A stretch of DNA of 64,000 bases from Microcoleus sp036704825. GTDB taxonomy: Bacteria > Cyanobacteriota > Cyanobacteriia > Cyanobacteriales > Microcoleaceae. Position numbers and translations under genes: made by a program. Below are positions 63,861 through 64,000 of this stretch, one piece after another. Every line of letters starts with the position of its first letter. Positions within the stretch are counted from its first letter, which is position 1. The notes beneath the pieces are model-generated. The model worked only from the letters and a program-made list of their open reading frames with translations. It was not told where the DNA came from and made no database searches. The stretch spans positions 50,237 through 114,236 of the forward strand of contig JAUBSN010000013.1 in assembly GCA_036704825.1 (NCBI GenBank). Direction: 5' to 3'.

Positions 63861-64000
63861 ATTGTCTGCTCCGGGTTGAGAACCGTCAGCTTTTTGTATA
63901 CTGTATTTTGGGCTAACTAAAACGTAAGGATTCAGGTCAAAAAAAGTTCATCAAGAGCCGAGAAATATGGTAATGTAGTCAGATGAGGGAAAAAGCAGAC

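Overview
The window reads as chromosomal DNA of a filamentous, non-heterocystous cyanobacterium of the Microcoleus/Oscillatoria/Phormidium type. The evidence is a psbI gene (photosystem II), a CpcS/CpeS-type phycobilin lyase, a kinase with a GUN4 domain, a KaiC-like ATPase, many GCGATCGC (HIP1) octamers, and abundant short tandem heptamer repeats between genes. The genus is inferred from overall gene content and repeat style. No rRNA, tRNA or CRISPR array was found. A run of 100 N (4996-5095) marks an assembly gap.

Layout. 0-9.3 kb: 5'-truncated-by-window GH38 alpha-mannosidase, an unknown protein, psbI, a repeat-rich gap region, a DUF3769 outer-membrane protein, a small unknown and a phycobilin lyase. 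9.3-14 kb: a 14-blade WD40 protein, a solitary TnpB element and an Uma2 remnant. 14-20.6 kb: glycolate dehydrogenase subunits (glcF, glcE), then a KaiC-like ATPase followed by a receiver protein and a histidine kinase. 21-33.9 kb: a DALR-domain protein, a CRP-family regulator with an acidic repeat tail, methionine-salvage genes mtnX and mtnB, a patatin lipase, an MlaE permease, an SGNH hydrolase, small unknowns, a membrane protein with a lambda-lysozyme-like domain, an SDR and a DUF1997 protein. 34.6-45 kb: a hybrid histidine kinase, a HigBA-like pair, an XRE regulator, a second TnpB element, a receiver-adenylate cyclase, hisG, a GST and an OmpR-type regulator. 45-56.2 kb: a phosphoesterase, msrA, holB, tmk, a copper ATPase, a C-terminal processing protease and ispG. 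56.4-64 kb: a kinase-GUN4 fusion and then a run of toxin-antitoxin and nuclease genes (VapBC-like, RelE/antidote, Uma2, an Rpn-type nuclease) ending with a clostripain-like protease.

Two themes stand out beyond ordinary genes. First, five copies of a 134-148 bp non-autonomous element share the 12-bp terminal inverted repeat GGGAGCATCTCA, and each is flanked by an 8-9 bp target duplication (one duplication carries a mismatch). One copy separates tmk from holB. Second, sequence that looks like intergenic dispersed repeats sits in frame inside at least four conserved enzymes (GH38 mannosidase twice, GlcE, the DALR protein, the copper ATPase twice). These insertions add about 22-86 residues, seemingly without breaking the reading frame.

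Functionally the window mixes core metabolism (photorespiratory glycolate oxidation, isoprenoids, histidine, methionine salvage, dTMP synthesis, replication), dense signalling (three histidine-kinase or clock-type systems, cAMP synthesis, a CRP-family regulator) and an accessory end rich in toxin-antitoxin pairs.
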